DNA of 14,831 bases from Clostridia bacterium (GCA_900752095.1 CAADUD010000130.1:1-14831), one strand, 5' to 3'; positions 1-7,833 are shown, numbered from the stretch's first letter. The notes: generated by a model not told the origin, from the letters alone. Program-made: numbers and translations.

Positions 1-159
1 AATCATAAAAATATATTCGGAAGGATAAAAATAAAAATTACCATCATAAAAAATATGTATAAAATATTTATGGAAAATATAGATGTTAAAAAATAGCGAA
101 ATTATATATTGGCAATAATGTTAAAGAATTAATTAGTAAATAAGAAATATAATAATATA

Positions 160-188
160 TTGAACATAAATAATTCATATGGTAAGAT
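160..188 (+). promoter_or_regulatory. probable sigma-A promoter for the first gene
   Basis: TTGAAC at 160-165 and TAAGAT at 183-188 are separated by 17 bases, and the -10 is preceded by TGG (extended -10). The expected transcription start near 195 leaves a short leader ahead of the ATG at 218. The rest of 1-159 is AT-rich and shows no gene or clear structure. Confidence 0.5.
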
Positions 189-217
189 AATAAAAAATCG
201 TATGGTAGGTGAAAGAA

Positions 218-1078
218 ATGAATATTAGTACAAAATATCATATTCCAGCAAGAGAGTTAGATTTTGCAAATATTAATTTATCAGGAGATAATCAACTTTT
301 TATAGATCCATTAAAATTAAAGAAAGAAAATAAACCATTACATCAAAAAGCTTATCAAGAAGTAAATTATTTTATGCAAAAATTGCTTACTTTAGCAAGA
401 GAAAGAAAAATAGAAGAAATCAATCAAATAATAGAAAATTTATATGAAAGAAACGAGACAAAATTAGGATATTCCATTAGAACAAAACATGGAAAAAGTT
501 TTGGCGAGAATGGAGGAAAAATTTTATTTCATACATTAGCCAAAAGTGAAGTGATTTTAACCGGATTAGTAGAAGATATTTTTGACTGTATTATTATGTT
601 ACCAAATATTGGTGAAGATAAAGTATCTGATTTAATTACTACCATTATTTTCTTAGACTTAGTAAAATATACTCAGCAACAATGTCAAAAATACCATATA
701 CCAATGAGTGAAGTAGAATTAGAAAAACTGTGTTGGAATCCACAAAAAGAGCAATGGGAAAAGGTAATTACCAAATTACCGATTCATTGTAAAAAGCCAA
801 TTGTATTTATTCCTAAAAGTATGGTAAGTAGGAAAGTGGAGTTTTCTTATGAAAAATTATATAGGCAACTTATTATTCCTTTTTATAAGCAAAGAGAATT
901 AGAAGATTCAAAAAGTAAATTAGTATTACATTATAAAAATGGAAGAGTTCAAGTAAAAGGAAATGAACTTAGAAAATTGTATCCTTGTACTAAATATGTT
1001 ATTTTAGATTTTGTAAAAAAATATGATTCATTATATCGTGAATATAAAAAAAGAAAAATTGACTACAATTCTCTATAA
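218..1078 (+). CDS. conserved hypothetical protein, resembling proteins found beside restriction/defence genes
   Basis: This gene encodes 286 residues with no signal peptide or membrane segment, so it is probably cytosolic. Visible landmarks are FIDPLKL near residue 30, a Gly-rich stretch (GENGGK) near 98, the motif GEDKVSDLITTIIFLDLVKYT in the middle, and VFIPKSMV near 200. From memory, this order (DP-L near the N terminus, G-D-+-SD followed by a hydrophobic helix and +YT, then a +-PK segment) recurs in uncharacterised bacterial proteins that often sit next to restriction or other defence genes. The biochemical role is unknown to me. The ATG at 218 is preferred over a GTG at 209 because AGGTGA (207-212) lies 5 bases upstream of it and the GTG would overlap that site. 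No other defence gene is visible next to it, so it is an orphan here. The family link is tentative. Confidence 0.75.
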   Translation: MNISTKYHIPARELDFANINLSGDNQLFIDPLKLKKENKPLHQKAYQEVNYFMQKLLTLARERKIEEINQIIENLYERNETKLGYSIRTKHGKSFGENGGKILFHTLAKSEVILTGLVEDIFDCIIMLPNIGEDKVSDLITTIIFLDLVKYTQQQCQKYHIPMSEVELEKLCWNPQKEQWEKVITKLPIHCKKPIVFIPKSMVSRKVEFSYEKLYRQLIIPFYKQRELEDSKSKLVLHYKNGRVQVKGNELRKLYPCTKYVILDFVKKYDSLYREYKKRKIDYNSL

Positions 1079-1103
1079 TGGCATTATTATAACTAATTTT
1101 AAA

Positions 1104-1147
1104 TCAATCTTTACATTTTGTCGAAAATTAGATTGACTATTTTTTTA
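1104..1147 (+). terminator. intrinsic terminator after the first gene
   Basis: TCAATCT (1104-1110) pairs with AGATTGA (1130-1136), an inner ATTTT/AAAAT hairpin extends the stem, and seven T follow at 1140-1146. Its 3' arm overlaps the -35 box of the next promoter. Confidence 0.65.
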
Positions 1148-1161
1148 TGGAAATATATAAT
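1133..1161 (+). promoter_or_regulatory. sigma-A promoter for the NrdD-like operon
   Basis: TTGACT at 1133-1138 and TATAAT at 1156-1161 are exactly 17 bases apart. The -35 lies inside the 3' arm of the preceding terminator and the spacer contains its T run. A leader of about 85 bases would precede the TTG start at 1253. Confidence 0.65.
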
Positions 1162-1252
1162 AAAAGAGGAACTAATAGAACAGAAAGATAAACAAAAAAT
1201 AGAATAAGAAAATGAATAGACATAGAGATAAAACAGAAAGGGGGACGATATA

Positions 1253-3421
1253 TTGTTAATAGAAGTGCCAGATAAAGTAGCTAAAATGACAGTAATTAAA
1301 AGAGATGGAAAAAAAGTAGAATTTAATGGTGCAAAAATTGCTTTGGCAATACAAAAAGGTTTTTGGGATATTACAGGAAATGAAGATGTTTTAAATGCAA
1401 AATATAATGAAACTGACATTAATAAAGTGTATAGCAAAGTACTTGGACGTATTGAAAAACGAGAAGCAGAAAAAATAAAGATAGAAGAAATCCAAGATTT
1501 AATAGAAGAAGAATTAAAAAATAGTGGATATCAAGATGTATATGAAGCCTTTTCTAGTTATCGCGAAAAAAGAACACAATCTAGACAATTGTTTTTTGAC
1601 GAAAAAAAGCAACATAAATTTTTAAAAGCTTTAGAGGATCTAGGATTAAAAACTGCAAATGGAGATGAAAATAAAAATAGACAAACTTCTATGGAAACTA
1701 TGCTTCAGTATGGTAGTACCATTTCTAGACAATTTGCCATCACTTATCTAATGAAGAAGAAATTTGCACAAGCGCATGAAAATGGAGACATTTATATACA
1801 TGATATGGATTTTTTACCAATGGGAACTACAACTTGTTGCCAAATAGATTTTTCAAAATTATATGAAAATGGTTTTACGGTAGGAGAGGAAAAACTACAA
1901 ACACCACAAAATATAATGGGATATATTTTGCTTGCTTTATTGGCCATTCAAGCAAATCAAAATGATCAACATGGAGAACAAAGTGTTCCTGCTTTTGACT
2001 ATTATATGGCACCAGGAATTTTAAAAACTTTTAAACAGAAATTAAAACAAATTATTTTTGATTATTTAGAATTAACAGATTTTGATAAATTTATTGCTAT
2101 AAATGGAATTGAGAGGGAAATAGAAAAAATAAATACTATTCAGATAGAAAGTAATGTTTTTGATAAATATTGTAGAAAATCCGAAGAACTAAAAAGGCTT
2201 TTTAGAATTTCTTATCAAAAAGCAATACAGCAAACTAATATAGCTGCTTATCAAGCAATGCAATTTTTGGTAAAACAGTTAAATACTATTCATTCAAAAA
2301 CAGGTGCACAAATTTCAAAAACTTCTATTAATCTTGGAACTGACATTACACCAGAGGGAAGAACAATTACGAAAAATATTTTAACAGTCCTAAAAATTGC
2401 ATCAGAAAATCATAATTGTTATAACTTTCCTATTGTTATTTTTAAAGTAAAAGAAGGAATTAATACTAAAAAAGGAGAACCTAACTATGATTTATTAGAA
2501 TTAGCTTGTGAAGCATGCTGTAAAGGAGCACATATTCATTTTTCCTTTTTAGATACAACATTTAATAAAAAATATTATCAAAAGGGAATGTATCAAACAG
2601 AAGTAGCTTATATGAATTGCTATGTAAGAACACTAGAAAATATGGTGGATACTAATAAATCTATTTCAACAGGTAGAGGAAGCTTGAGTTGTACTTCTAT
2701 CAACTTACCAAGAATAGGAATCAAATATGGAATTATTTCTAATCAAAAAGTAAATTTAAAAGCATTTTTTATAGAATTAGAAGAAAAGATAGATTTGGTA
2801 AAAGATCAACTACTAGAAAGATTTGAAGTGCAATGTAAGAAAAAACCTTTTCATTTTCCATTTTTATTAGGACAAGGTGTATGGATAGATAGTGAAAAAT
2901 TAAAAGATACAGATAATCTAAAAAAAGTATTAAAACAAGGAAATTTAAATATTGGTTTTATAGGATTAGAAGAATGTTTAAAAGCACTAACAGGGAAATA
3001 TCAAGAAGAAAGTGAAGAAACACATAAATTAGGTATTAAAATTGTAAAATTTATGAGAGAAAAGTGTGATGAATATTCTAAAAAATATAATTTGAATTTT
3101 ACTTTAATAGGTACTTCAGAAGAACAATTAGCTGGTAAATTTATTAAACTGGATCAAGCAATTTATGGAAAATTAAGTGGGATTACTGACAAAGAAAGCT
3201 ATACTAACTCTTTTCATGTGCAGTTAAGAGCTAAAATAACCGTTTTACGAAAAATTGAATTAGAAGCTCCTTATCATGGTTTAACAAATGGTGGGCATAT
3301 TACAGTTGTGGAAGAAAATGGTGACTATATGGACTATATGAAAATTATCCAAATGATGAAAAAAATGCAAATTGGATATGCAACGATAAAAAAGAATATG
3401 AAAGGTAGTGAAAAAATATGA
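1253..3421 (+). CDS. NrdD-like class III ribonucleotide reductase large subunit lacking the glycyl-radical C terminus
   Basis: The 722-residue protein has an N-terminal ATP-cone domain (about 12-105, starting MTVIKRDGKKVEFNGAKIA) and an NrdD catalytic barrel. Recognisable family blocks are HDMDFLPMGTTTCCQIDF (Cys195/196), NQNDQHGEQSVPAFDYYMA (about 235-252) and TEVAYMNCYVRT with Cys456, the positions of the radical-relay cysteines of class III reductases, which make dNTPs under anoxia. The protein ends at ...MQIGYATIKKNMKGSEKI just where the family normally continues with a four-Cys zinc ribbon and a glycyl-radical motif (RxxGY). Neither occurs here or in the other frames immediately downstream. 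It therefore may not act alone as a reductase. The TTG start is supported by AAAGGGGGA (1237-1245), 7 bases upstream. No nrdG activase follows. It may be a paralogue with another role, or rely on a separate glycyl-radical polypeptide. Confidence 0.85.
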   Translation: MLIEVPDKVAKMTVIKRDGKKVEFNGAKIALAIQKGFWDITGNEDVLNAKYNETDINKVYSKVLGRIEKREAEKIKIEEIQDLIEEELKNSGYQDVYEAFSSYREKRTQSRQLFFDEKKQHKFLKALEDLGLKTANGDENKNRQTSMETMLQYGSTISRQFAITYLMKKKFAQAHENGDIYIHDMDFLPMGTTTCCQIDFSKLYENGFTVGEEKLQTPQNIMGYILLALLAIQANQNDQHGEQSVPAFDYYMAPGILKTFKQKLKQIIFDYLELTDFDKFIAINGIEREIEKINTIQIESNVFDKYCRKSEELKRLFRISYQKAIQQTNIAAYQAMQFLVKQLNTIHSKTGAQISKTSINLGTDITPEGRTITKNILTVLKIASENHNCYNFPIVIFKVKEGINTKKGEPNYDLLELACEACCKGAHIHFSFLDTTFNKKYYQKGMYQTEVAYMNCYVRTLENMVDTNKSISTGRGSLSCTSINLPRIGIKYGIISNQKVNLKAFFIELEEKIDLVKDQLLERFEVQCKKKPFHFPFLLGQGVWIDSEKLKDTDNLKKVLKQGNLNIGFIGLEECLKALTGKYQEESEETHKLGIKIVKFMREKCDEYSKKYNLNFTLIGTSEEQLAGKFIKLDQAIYGKLSGITDKESYTNSFHVQLRAKITVLRKIELEAPYHGLTNGGHITVVEENGDYMDYMKIIQMMKKMQIGYATIKKNMKGSEKI

Positions 3422-3663
3422 AGAAAAAAATAGGAATTAGTTTTTTATTAATTGTGTTAATATTTCTTCCTGCACTTCCAGCTATTGCTACCACATCTAA
3501 TACAACTAATACAATACAAGAAACTTTAAATTTTAATTTAGACGATTTGAATAAACAACCAGAACTAAGTGATCCAAGAGGAATGGTGGCAACGATTATT
3601 ATCTTAGTTACCATTGCCATTATTGCAGTATTGGTTAGTTGGTGGTATAGAACCAATTACTAA
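3418..3663 (+). CDS. small membrane protein of unknown function
   Basis: This 81-residue protein has a hydrophobic N terminus (about 5-25), possibly a signal peptide ending at AIA|TT. A polar Asn/Thr/Asp-rich middle follows, then a second hydrophobic helix (about 57-76) ending in SWWYRTNY. It would be a small membrane protein with its middle outside the cell if the first segment is a cleaved signal. Its ATG overlaps the stop codon of the NrdD-like gene (ATGA at 3418-3421), which suggests translational coupling and a shared transcript. I do not recognise the family. It does not supply the glycyl-radical domain missing from the upstream gene. Confidence 0.7.
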   Translation: MKKKIGISFLLIVLIFLPALPAIATTSNTTNTIQETLNFNLDDLNKQPELSDPRGMVATIIILVTIAIIAVLVSWWYRTNY

Positions 3664-3680
3664 AATAGGAGAAAATAAAG

Positions 3681-4208
3681 ATGCCAGAGGAATTTGATAG
3701 TAAAAAAGCAGGAGATAAACCATATGTATTAAGTAAAGTAAAACAAGATGGAAAATTGTTAGATTTCGTTTCTGAAAAATTAAAGGACGATGAAGAAGTA
3801 GCTATGGCAGCTGTTGGACAAAACCCAATTGCCTTAGAATTTGTAAGTGAACGCCTAAAAAATAATCCAGAAATTGTAATGGAATCTGTGAAAAAAATAG
3901 GATGGACAGCGTGTTATGCTAGCCCAAAATTACAAGCAAATAAAAATATTATATTAGCAGGTGTAAAAGTAGATGGACAAATTTTGTATTACGCTTCCAA
4001 AGAGTTAAGAGATGATGAAGAAGTAGTTTTAGAAGCAGTAAAGCAAAAAGGACTTATTTTAAAATATGCGAGCAAACGTTTAAGAGCCAATAAAGAAATA
4101 ATAATGGCTGCTATAATACAAGATAAAAGAGCAAAAGAATATATTTCTTCTGAAGAATTAAAGCAAGATGCTGATATACAAGCAATTTTAAATCCATCAC
4201 AAGAATAA
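3681..4208 (+). CDS. DUF4116 repeat protein
   Basis: This 175-residue protein is almost entirely tandem 25-residue units beginning at Leu34, Leu59, Leu84, Leu109 and Leu134, with a partial unit before (12-33) and after (160-170). Each unit reads roughly L+xxxEIVxxAVKxxGxxLxYASxx, the pattern of DUF4116, predicted to form paired helices in a solenoid. Such repeats suggest a protein-binding surface; no catalytic motif is seen. It has no signal peptide. AGGAG (3667-3671) lies 9 bases before the ATG, and the gene starts 17 bases after the upstream stop, so it probably shares the NrdD-like transcript. The function of DUF4116 proteins is not established. Confidence 0.85.
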   Translation: MPEEFDSKKAGDKPYVLSKVKQDGKLLDFVSEKLKDDEEVAMAAVGQNPIALEFVSERLKNNPEIVMESVKKIGWTACYASPKLQANKNIILAGVKVDGQILYYASKELRDDEEVVLEAVKQKGLILKYASKRLRANKEIIMAAIIQDKRAKEYISSEELKQDADIQAILNPSQE

Positions 4209-4352
4209 GAATGTAAAGGAATGAATTTGTTCTAAGTATGTGCTAAAAATGGTTATCAATTATGAAAAGTGTGAAAATATAGATTGTGAACTTTTAAATA
4301 AAAAATAGTATAAAAAGTAAAAAACGTTGAACAATAAGTAATGGTGATAAAA

Positions 4353-4598
4353 ATGAAAATATCTTGGCTCAAATATGAAAAAGATAAAAAGAGTTTTCGT
4401 TTACCACAAGCTTTAGGATTTGACGTTTTTTTGTTGAACGATTTAGATAAAACAGATGAAACTATGAAAAAATTGATTCAACAACATTATGATACTATTG
4501 TTTTATCAAATGAAGTAGCAGGGTTTTCAGAAGATATTATTAAAAAATACCAGAAGGATAAAGAAATTAAAATAGTCATTTCCTTGGACAAAGATTAA
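4353..4598 (+). CDS. small hypothetical protein upstream of yyaC
   Basis: This gene encodes 81 residues (MKISWLKYEKD...KIVISLDKD). The pattern of short beta-strand-like segments (YDTIVLSNEVAGF, IKIVISLDKD) alternating with helices suggests a small alpha/beta fold. I do not recognise a family. The ATG at 4353 is favoured over an in-frame ATG at 4341 because GGTGA (4343-4347) is 5 bases before it, while nothing resembling a binding site precedes 4341. The stop lies 73 bases before the yyaC-like start, so the two may be co-transcribed. The region 4209-4352 before it is AT-rich with no clear signal. Confidence 0.65.
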   Translation: MKISWLKYEKDKKSFRLPQALGFDVFLLNDLDKTDETMKKLIQQHYDTIVLSNEVAGFSEDIIKKYQKDKEIKIVISLDKD

Positions 4599-4671
4599 TA
4601 TAATAACAAATATAGGATATAAAATAAAAAGGCTATCCATATAAAATATATTGACTTTGAAAGGAAAAAAT

Positions 4672-5121
4672 ATGGCAAATTACTTGTTTGTTTGCATTGG
4701 GACAAATAAAATAATATCTGATTCTTTTGGACCTAGAGTAGGAGAAAAATTAAAAACAAAGTTATATCAATATCCAAGCATTCGAATTTTTGGAACTATG
4801 GAAAATCCTATTCATTTTCAAAACGCGAAAACTTTTTTACAAAAACTTGATTTAACAAAGCAAGAAAAAATTATTATTTTGGATTCTGCCTTAGGAAAAG
4901 AAACAAATATAGGAAATAGTTATGTGAATTTTGGTGGAATAGAACTAGGAAAAGCTTTTGGAAAAAGCTTTTATTTTCCTGCTTATATGAATATAAAAAC
5001 AGTAATTGGTAATAAAAATAGTTTTCTACAATGGGATACACAACAAATAGATTTGTTAGCAGAAAAGGTAGCAAATAAAATTACACAAGTGGTAAACACG
5101 GTCATTCATGTAAAAATCTAA
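4672..5121 (+). CDS. yyaC: YyaC-type (DUF1256) sporulation protein
   Basis: The 149-residue protein matches the YyaC/DUF1256 family, related to the GPR germination protease fold and found in endospore formers. Visible family blocks are FVCIGTNKIISDSFGPRVGEKL near the N terminus (usually GTDxxTGDSxGPxVG), FGTMENPIHFQN near residue 45, IIILDSALGKETNIGN near 75, and a late AYMNIKTVIG segment. In Bacillus subtilis yyaC is expressed during sporulation, and its precise substrate is not settled. The ATG at 4672 is chosen because AAGGA (4661-4665) sits 6 bases upstream; a TTG at 4651 is in frame but has no binding site. The family's usual Thr-Gly in the first motif is replaced by Ile-Ser. Confidence 0.85.
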   Translation: MANYLFVCIGTNKIISDSFGPRVGEKLKTKLYQYPSIRIFGTMENPIHFQNAKTFLQKLDLTKQEKIIILDSALGKETNIGNSYVNFGGIELGKAFGKSFYFPAYMNIKTVIGNKNSFLQWDTQQIDLLAEKVANKITQVVNTVIHVKI

Positions 5122-5359
5122 AGATTTCAAAAGGCAATGTTAATGTTTTTAGAAACAGAAATTTAATTTATTATTTAGAGAAGATTGGTAAAAAAACTAT
5201 TTTTCCCTTTTTAAAAAAAGAAAAATTTTTTGTATAAAACCTAGAAAAAATGGAAAAAATGAAACTATCAAGAAAACAAAAGCGAAGGTGCAAATAAAGG
5301 AATATTTTAAGTAAGGAAGGCTATCTATTTGTACCAAAGAGAAAGGAAGGATAGTAAAA

Positions 5360-5770
5360 ATGGATACAAGTAATTTAAAGAATATAGTAGTATTAAAGGA
5401 CCTACCTTCAAACTTAGTAGAAGAAGCAATTATAGTATTAAAAGAGAATCAAAAAATACAAAAGTTAGAATTAGTGGACCAAGAAAAAAAGTGTAAACCA
5501 ATAGAACAATTGCCTAAAAACTGTGTGCAAAAAGATGAAAAAAATTTAAAGGATAATAGAAATCAAAAAGATAATAAAAATTCAAAAGATTATATTATTA
5601 AAGAAGCACAACTATTAATTGCTGATTATATTTCGAAAATTGAAAACAAAAATCGAAAAGAAAGCCAATCTTTTAAAGATTTGAAGAAAAAGTGTAAAAA
5701 GTTAAAAATAACTAATAGCATATTAGGAGTTGGCTTTACCATTAGTATAATTTTATGTTTTTTACTATAA
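5360..5770 (+). CDS. charged, probably tail-anchored membrane protein of unknown function
   Basis: This 136-residue protein starts with a short ordered-looking segment (SNLKNIVVLKDLPSNLVEEAI) and continues through a Lys/Glu/Asp/Asn-rich region (about 45-75), probably disordered. A helical, coiled-coil-like stretch (about 78-115) and one hydrophobic helix at the extreme C terminus (about 118-136, ending CFLL) follow. This is a tail-anchor layout with the bulk in the cytosol. AAGGAAGG (5343-5350) precedes the ATG by 9 bases. It lies between the yyaC-like gene and the spoIVF pair, so a sporulation role is possible but rests on position alone. The 238 bases before it contain A- and T-rich runs but no signal I can defend. 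I do not recognise a family. Confidence 0.7.
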   Translation: MDTSNLKNIVVLKDLPSNLVEEAIIVLKENQKIQKLELVDQEKKCKPIEQLPKNCVQKDEKNLKDNRNQKDNKNSKDYIIKEAQLLIADYISKIENKNRKESQSFKDLKKKCKKLKITNSILGVGFTISIILCFLL

Positions 5771-5791
5771 CAAAATTTTTTTATTAAAAAA

Positions 5792-5821
5792 GAATAAAAC
5801 ATCTCTTCCAGACATATACAT
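5792..5821 (+). promoter_or_regulatory. possible sigma-E-type promoter for the spoIVF-like operon
   Basis: GAATAAA (5792-5798), 14 bases, then CATATACAT (5813-5821) resembles the mother-cell sigma-E pattern (kmATAtt, then CATACAnT), expected because spoIVF is a sigma-E operon in Bacillus. The match is partial. Confidence 0.35.
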
Positions 5822-5856
5822 GAAGCAGGAAACTACAAAGGAAGAGGTGTATTTTT
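5799..5856 (+). promoter_or_regulatory. hairpin covering the spoIVFA-like ribosome binding site
   Basis: ACATCTCTTCC (5799-5809) and GGAAGAGGTGT (5840-5850) can form an 11-pair stem with one G-U pair and a 30-base loop, followed by five T (5852-5856). The 3' arm contains the ribosome binding site for the GTG start at 5857. In a transcript entering from upstream it could act as a weak terminator or block translation. Confidence 0.45.
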
Positions 5857-6417
5857 GTGGAAAAAACAATTTCTCCGGAAGAAAGAATAAGAAGAGCAGA
5901 AGAAATCTATTATCGTAGAAAAGTTAAAAATAATAATGTACGCATGTCAAGTTCACAAGTAAAAGAAGAAAATCAAAAAAGGCAGTTTTCTTTATATAAA
6001 AAAATGATTTTGCAAATTTTAATTTGTATTCTAATTTATCTTATATTTTCTTTAATAAAAGAAGCGAATTATCTATTTTCTGAAGATATTATTAACAAAA
6101 CAAAGGAACTATTAAATACAGACATGAATTTTCAGGCTATTTCTAGTCAAGTGGGCCAATTTTTTCAAAACAATCAAGATAAGTGGAGCTTTTTTAGCAA
6201 TTGGTGGAATGAAAACCAAGGAGATGGTCAAGATTCAACTAATATTGAAAATAAGGAACAAAATGTGGAACAACAAAATCAAAGTGAGGAAAGCAATCTA
6301 AATATGCAACAAAATCAAAACAGTGAGCAAATACAAAATAACAAACAAAATATAAATAATGTACAAAATACAAATAATGAAGCCGAAAATCAAGAGCGGG
6401 AAGCAAAACAAAAATGA
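5857..6417 (+). CDS. SpoIVFA-like protein, N-terminal part (frame broken)
   Basis: This is the first part of a SpoIVFA-like membrane protein of 186 residues in its own frame. It has a charged cytosolic N terminus (about 1-48), one membrane helix (about 49-66, KMILQILICILIYLIFSLI), a short folded-looking segment containing NWWNE, then a Gln/Asn/Glu-rich linker (about 118-186) ending at TGA 6415-6417. The expected C-terminal M23 domain follows at once in the +1 frame. The frames overlap without stops only over 6356-6414, so the shift lies there, most simply one extra A in the A5 run at 6410-6414. The GTG start has AGAGGTG 7 bases upstream. In Bacillus, SpoIVFA holds the SpoIVFB protease in an inhibited complex in the outer forespore membrane. 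It may be a true mutation, a sequencing error or a recoding site. Confidence 0.7.
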   Translation: MEKTISPEERIRRAEEIYYRRKVKNNNVRMSSSQVKEENQKRQFSLYKKMILQILICILIYLIFSLIKEANYLFSEDIINKTKELLNTDMNFQAISSQVGQFFQNNQDKWSFFSNWWNENQGDGQDSTNIENKEQNVEQQNQSEESNLNMQQNQNSEQIQNNKQNINNVQNTNNEAENQEREAKQK

Positions 6418-6910
6418 CAAACAAATAGGCATAGGTGGAGGAGAAGACCAAACCATACAAGCTTCTGCAGAAGGATTTAGTAATAAAACACAAATGGAAA
6501 TAGATGCAGAATATATTAAAGCAAATTTTGAATTGCAACTCCCAGTAAAAGGAGAAATAACATCTGCTTATGGAAAAAGAGAACCAACAGAAATTATAAC
6601 AGAAAATCACCAGGGAATAGATATAGGGGCAGTAACGGGAACAACTATTACAGCTGCTATGGAAGGAACGGTAAGTTTAGTTTCGGATGAAGGAAGCTAT
6701 GGGACACATGTAAAAATTGTAAATAAAGATGTTACTACTATTTATGCACACTGTAGCAAAATTTTGGTAAAAGAAGGAGATAACATAAAAAAAGGACAGA
6801 AAATAGCTTTATCTGGTAACACTGGTAATACTACAGGACCTCATTTACATTTTGAAATTAGAAGAGAAAATAGAACTGTAGATCCAGAATTATTACTAAA
6901 ATGGTCATAA
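6359..6910 (+). CDS. SpoIVFA-like protein, C-terminal M23 (LytM-like) domain, frameshifted from the upstream part
   Basis: This segment holds a complete M23 peptidase-like domain after a short linker. Zinc-site residues are present: H84-x3-D88 in NHQGIDIGA, His131 in TIYAHCSKI, and His162/His164 in GPHLHFEIR (numbered from the ATG at 6359). There is no membrane segment and no ribosome binding site before the in-frame ATGs at 6359, 6377 or 6494, so it is unlikely to be an independent gene; it completes the open frame beginning at 5857. Its position directly before an M50 protease identifies it as SpoIVFA-like rather than a general cell-wall hydrolase. It would sit in the space between forespore and mother-cell membranes. 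The retained metal ligands leave open whether it cleaves peptidoglycan. Confidence 0.75.
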   Translation: MYKIQIMKPKIKSGKQNKNDKQIGIGGGEDQTIQASAEGFSNKTQMEIDAEYIKANFELQLPVKGEITSAYGKREPTEIITENHQGIDIGAVTGTTITAAMEGTVSLVSDEGSYGTHVKIVNKDVTTIYAHCSKILVKEGDNIKKGQKIALSGNTGNTTGPHLHFEIRRENRTVDPELLLKWS

Positions 6911-7031
6911 AACATGGAAAAAGATAATATGATATTGATTACTTTTCAATAAGCACTTAATTAAAACTAAAAAGTAATAATCCATATAATTTTAAAAGAA
7001 ACAAAAAAGATAAAAAAGTAGAGGAGAAAAT

Positions 7032-7697
7032 ATGAGCATAAAAATAGATTTAAAAATTTTTTTGTTTGCCATTTTATTTTGGTTTACGAAACAAATTGAA
7101 TTGTATGCCTTATTAATGGCATTTGCTTTTTTTCACGAAATAGGGCATTTGGTTTGTGGACTTATTATTGGTATTAAGCCAGAAAGTATAAAAATAAATC
7201 CATTAGGATTTCAAATTCAGTTTAGAACGCCTGTAGAAGATTATAATAAAAAAATAAAAAATGGAAGTGAGCAATGCATGAAAAAAATAATAATTGCATT
7301 AGCAGGTCCTCTTATTAATATTTTTATGATAGTAATTTGCATATTCTTACCGCCTAGCTTGAATCCTGCCAAAACAGCTATCATATATGCTAATTTATTA
7401 TTAGCTATCTTTAACTTACTTCCTGTTTATCCATTAGATGGTGGAAGAATTTTAAAAGAAATGGTACATATTTTAAAAGGAAAAGAGAAATCTTATGAAA
7501 TTACAAATAGGATTTCTAAAGTAACTGTAATTGCTTTAACAGTAATTACTAGCATTGCAATTCTATTGATTCATAACATAGCACTTTTACTAATTCTTGT
7601 CTATTTATGGTATCTGATGATACAAAATGAAAAAAGATATCATATAAAAAAAATAATGTATGAACAAATGAAAAAAGTAATTCTGCAAAATAAATAA
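7032..7697 (+). CDS. spoIVFB: SpoIVFB-like site-2 (M50) intramembrane protease
   Basis: This 221-residue polytopic protein carries the M50 zinc motif H35-E36-x2-H39 (FFHEIGH) in an early membrane helix and the third-ligand motif NLLPVYPLDGG (Asp136). Further hydrophobic helices lie near 86-106, 113-133 and 165-195, and the C-terminal tail is basic. Its length and hydrophobicity fit SpoIVFB, the mother-cell membrane protease that cuts the pro-sequence from pro-sigma-K late in sporulation. It lacks a separate CBS domain, which Bacillus SpoIVFB carries at its C terminus. GAGGAG (7021-7026) lies 5 bases before the ATG. It follows the SpoIVFA-like gene by 121 bases, which show no convincing promoter, so co-transcription is likely. 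Other M50 proteases are possible, but the M23 partner favours SpoIVFB. Confidence 0.85.
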   Translation: MSIKIDLKIFLFAILFWFTKQIELYALLMAFAFFHEIGHLVCGLIIGIKPESIKINPLGFQIQFRTPVEDYNKKIKNGSEQCMKKIIIALAGPLINIFMIVICIFLPPSLNPAKTAIIYANLLLAIFNLLPVYPLDGGRILKEMVHILKGKEKSYEITNRISKVTVIALTVITSIAILLIHNIALLLILVYLWYLMIQNEKRYHIKKIMYEQMKKVILQNK

Positions 7698-7833
7698 AAA
7701 ATGAGAAAAGTATAATTCATCTTAAAATTTTGATTACAGAAGAATATAAAGCAAGTTTTATGGAAATGAATCAGAAAAAATGATTAAAAATGTAATAGTT
7801 AATTTCAATGAAAAGTATAATCAGATATTTTTT

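Noticed and set aside
1111..1437. Reverse-strand frame of 108 codons opposite the NrdD-like start
   Set aside because: It is a hydrophobic shadow of A-rich coding sequence on the other strand, with no supporting signals.
6936..6980. Inverted repeat (ATTACTTTT / AAAAGTAAT) between the spoIVF genes
   Set aside because: It is AT-only apart from one pair, with a loop of about 25 bases and no T run; expected by chance in such sequence.
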